A stretch of 5,271 nt of DNA from an uncultured Clostridia bacterium. GTDB lineage: Bacteria > Bacillota > Clostridia > TANB77 > CAG-508. This document shows, in pieces, positions 5,203 to 5,271 of this stretch. Where the stretch lies: assembly GCA_944388645.1 (NCBI GenBank), contig CALXJO010000075.1, positions 1 through 5,271 on the forward strand, read 5' to 3'. Position 1 is the stretch's first letter. Each line of letters begins with the position of its first letter. Under the pieces are notes generated by a model. The model made no database searches and was not told the DNA's origin. It saw nothing but the letters and a program-made list of their open reading frames with translations. A program made the translations under genes and the position numbers.

Positions 5203-5231
5203 ATTATATCATGAATTTACATAATAATCAA
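5203..5231 (-). promoter_or_regulatory. Promoter of the small protein 5-4-3 operon (shared cassette, copy 3)
   Basis: Minus strand: -35 TTGATT (5226-5231), 17-base spacer ATTATGTAAATTCATGA, whose last three bases include the extended -10 TG, and -10 TATAAT (5203-5208). It drives the three-gene unit 5135-4181; no internal promoter was seen between those genes. The leader is about 60 bases and ends in GAGGAGG. Confidence 0.8.
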
Positions 5232-5271
5232 TTCTGTTTTCCATTGATTTTTAATAGTTTAAAGATTTCTA

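Noticed and set aside
3474..5231. CRISPR array or transposon inverted repeats
   Set aside because: The repeated units are hundreds of bases apart with genes between them, always in the same position relative to a promoter or stop codon, and no transposase, target-site duplication or regular spacer length is visible.

Overview
The window comes from a very AT-rich, low-GC Gram-positive genome, most likely a Clostridia-type or related Firmicute. The evidence is a run of minus-strand housekeeping genes at roughly 22-30% G+C, strong GGAGG ribosome binding sites, a kleisin ScpA, a short RecX, and what looks like a DUF2953 membrane protein. I cannot name the species. Every gene I can support lies on the minus strand, so transcription runs from high to low coordinates.

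Left half (1-3032). One operon starts at a near-consensus promoter (3005-3032). It encodes a polysaccharide/lipid-linked-oligosaccharide flippase of the MOP superfamily (1573-2970), then RecX (1111-1563), ScpA (336-1094), and the N-terminal part of a probable DUF2953 membrane-anchored protein that runs off the left edge (1-269). Gaps are 9, 16 and 66 bases. No scpB lies next to scpA on the downstream side, where it is commonly found.

Right half (3046-5271). This is the unusual part: five small cytosolic proteins (91-111 aa) that can be aligned by eye as one paralogous family I do not recognise. Shared features are an aromatic/W-x-I-E strand with a G-x-V turn near the N-terminus, a Lys/Pro-rich centre often followed by G-E-L, and a helical C-terminal half around L-K-G-K-D-A at residues 75-85. 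They form three transcription units: 5135-4181 (three genes, the first two one base apart), 3983-3648 (one gene) and 3432-3118 (one gene). Each unit starts at a copy of the same promoter cassette: a -35-like hexamer, a 17-base conserved spacer, an extended -10 TGn-TATAAT, then a palindrome ACGGnTTTACCGT at or just after the expected transcription start. Each unit ends in a strong hairpin, and two of these hairpins are near-identical 20-bp stems with G-U wobbles and a compensatory base change.

The small genes are close to 50% G+C by hand count where sampled, whereas the promoters and spacers between them are as AT-rich as the chromosome (13% in one 60-base block). The simplest reading is a co-regulated, duplicated and diverged set of accessory small proteins inserted next to a core operon and insulated from it. 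Their function is unknown. Uncovered stretches are all under 300 bases and hold only the promoters, leaders and terminators listed. The last 40 bases (5232-5271) show nothing recognisable, and the array may continue beyond the window.
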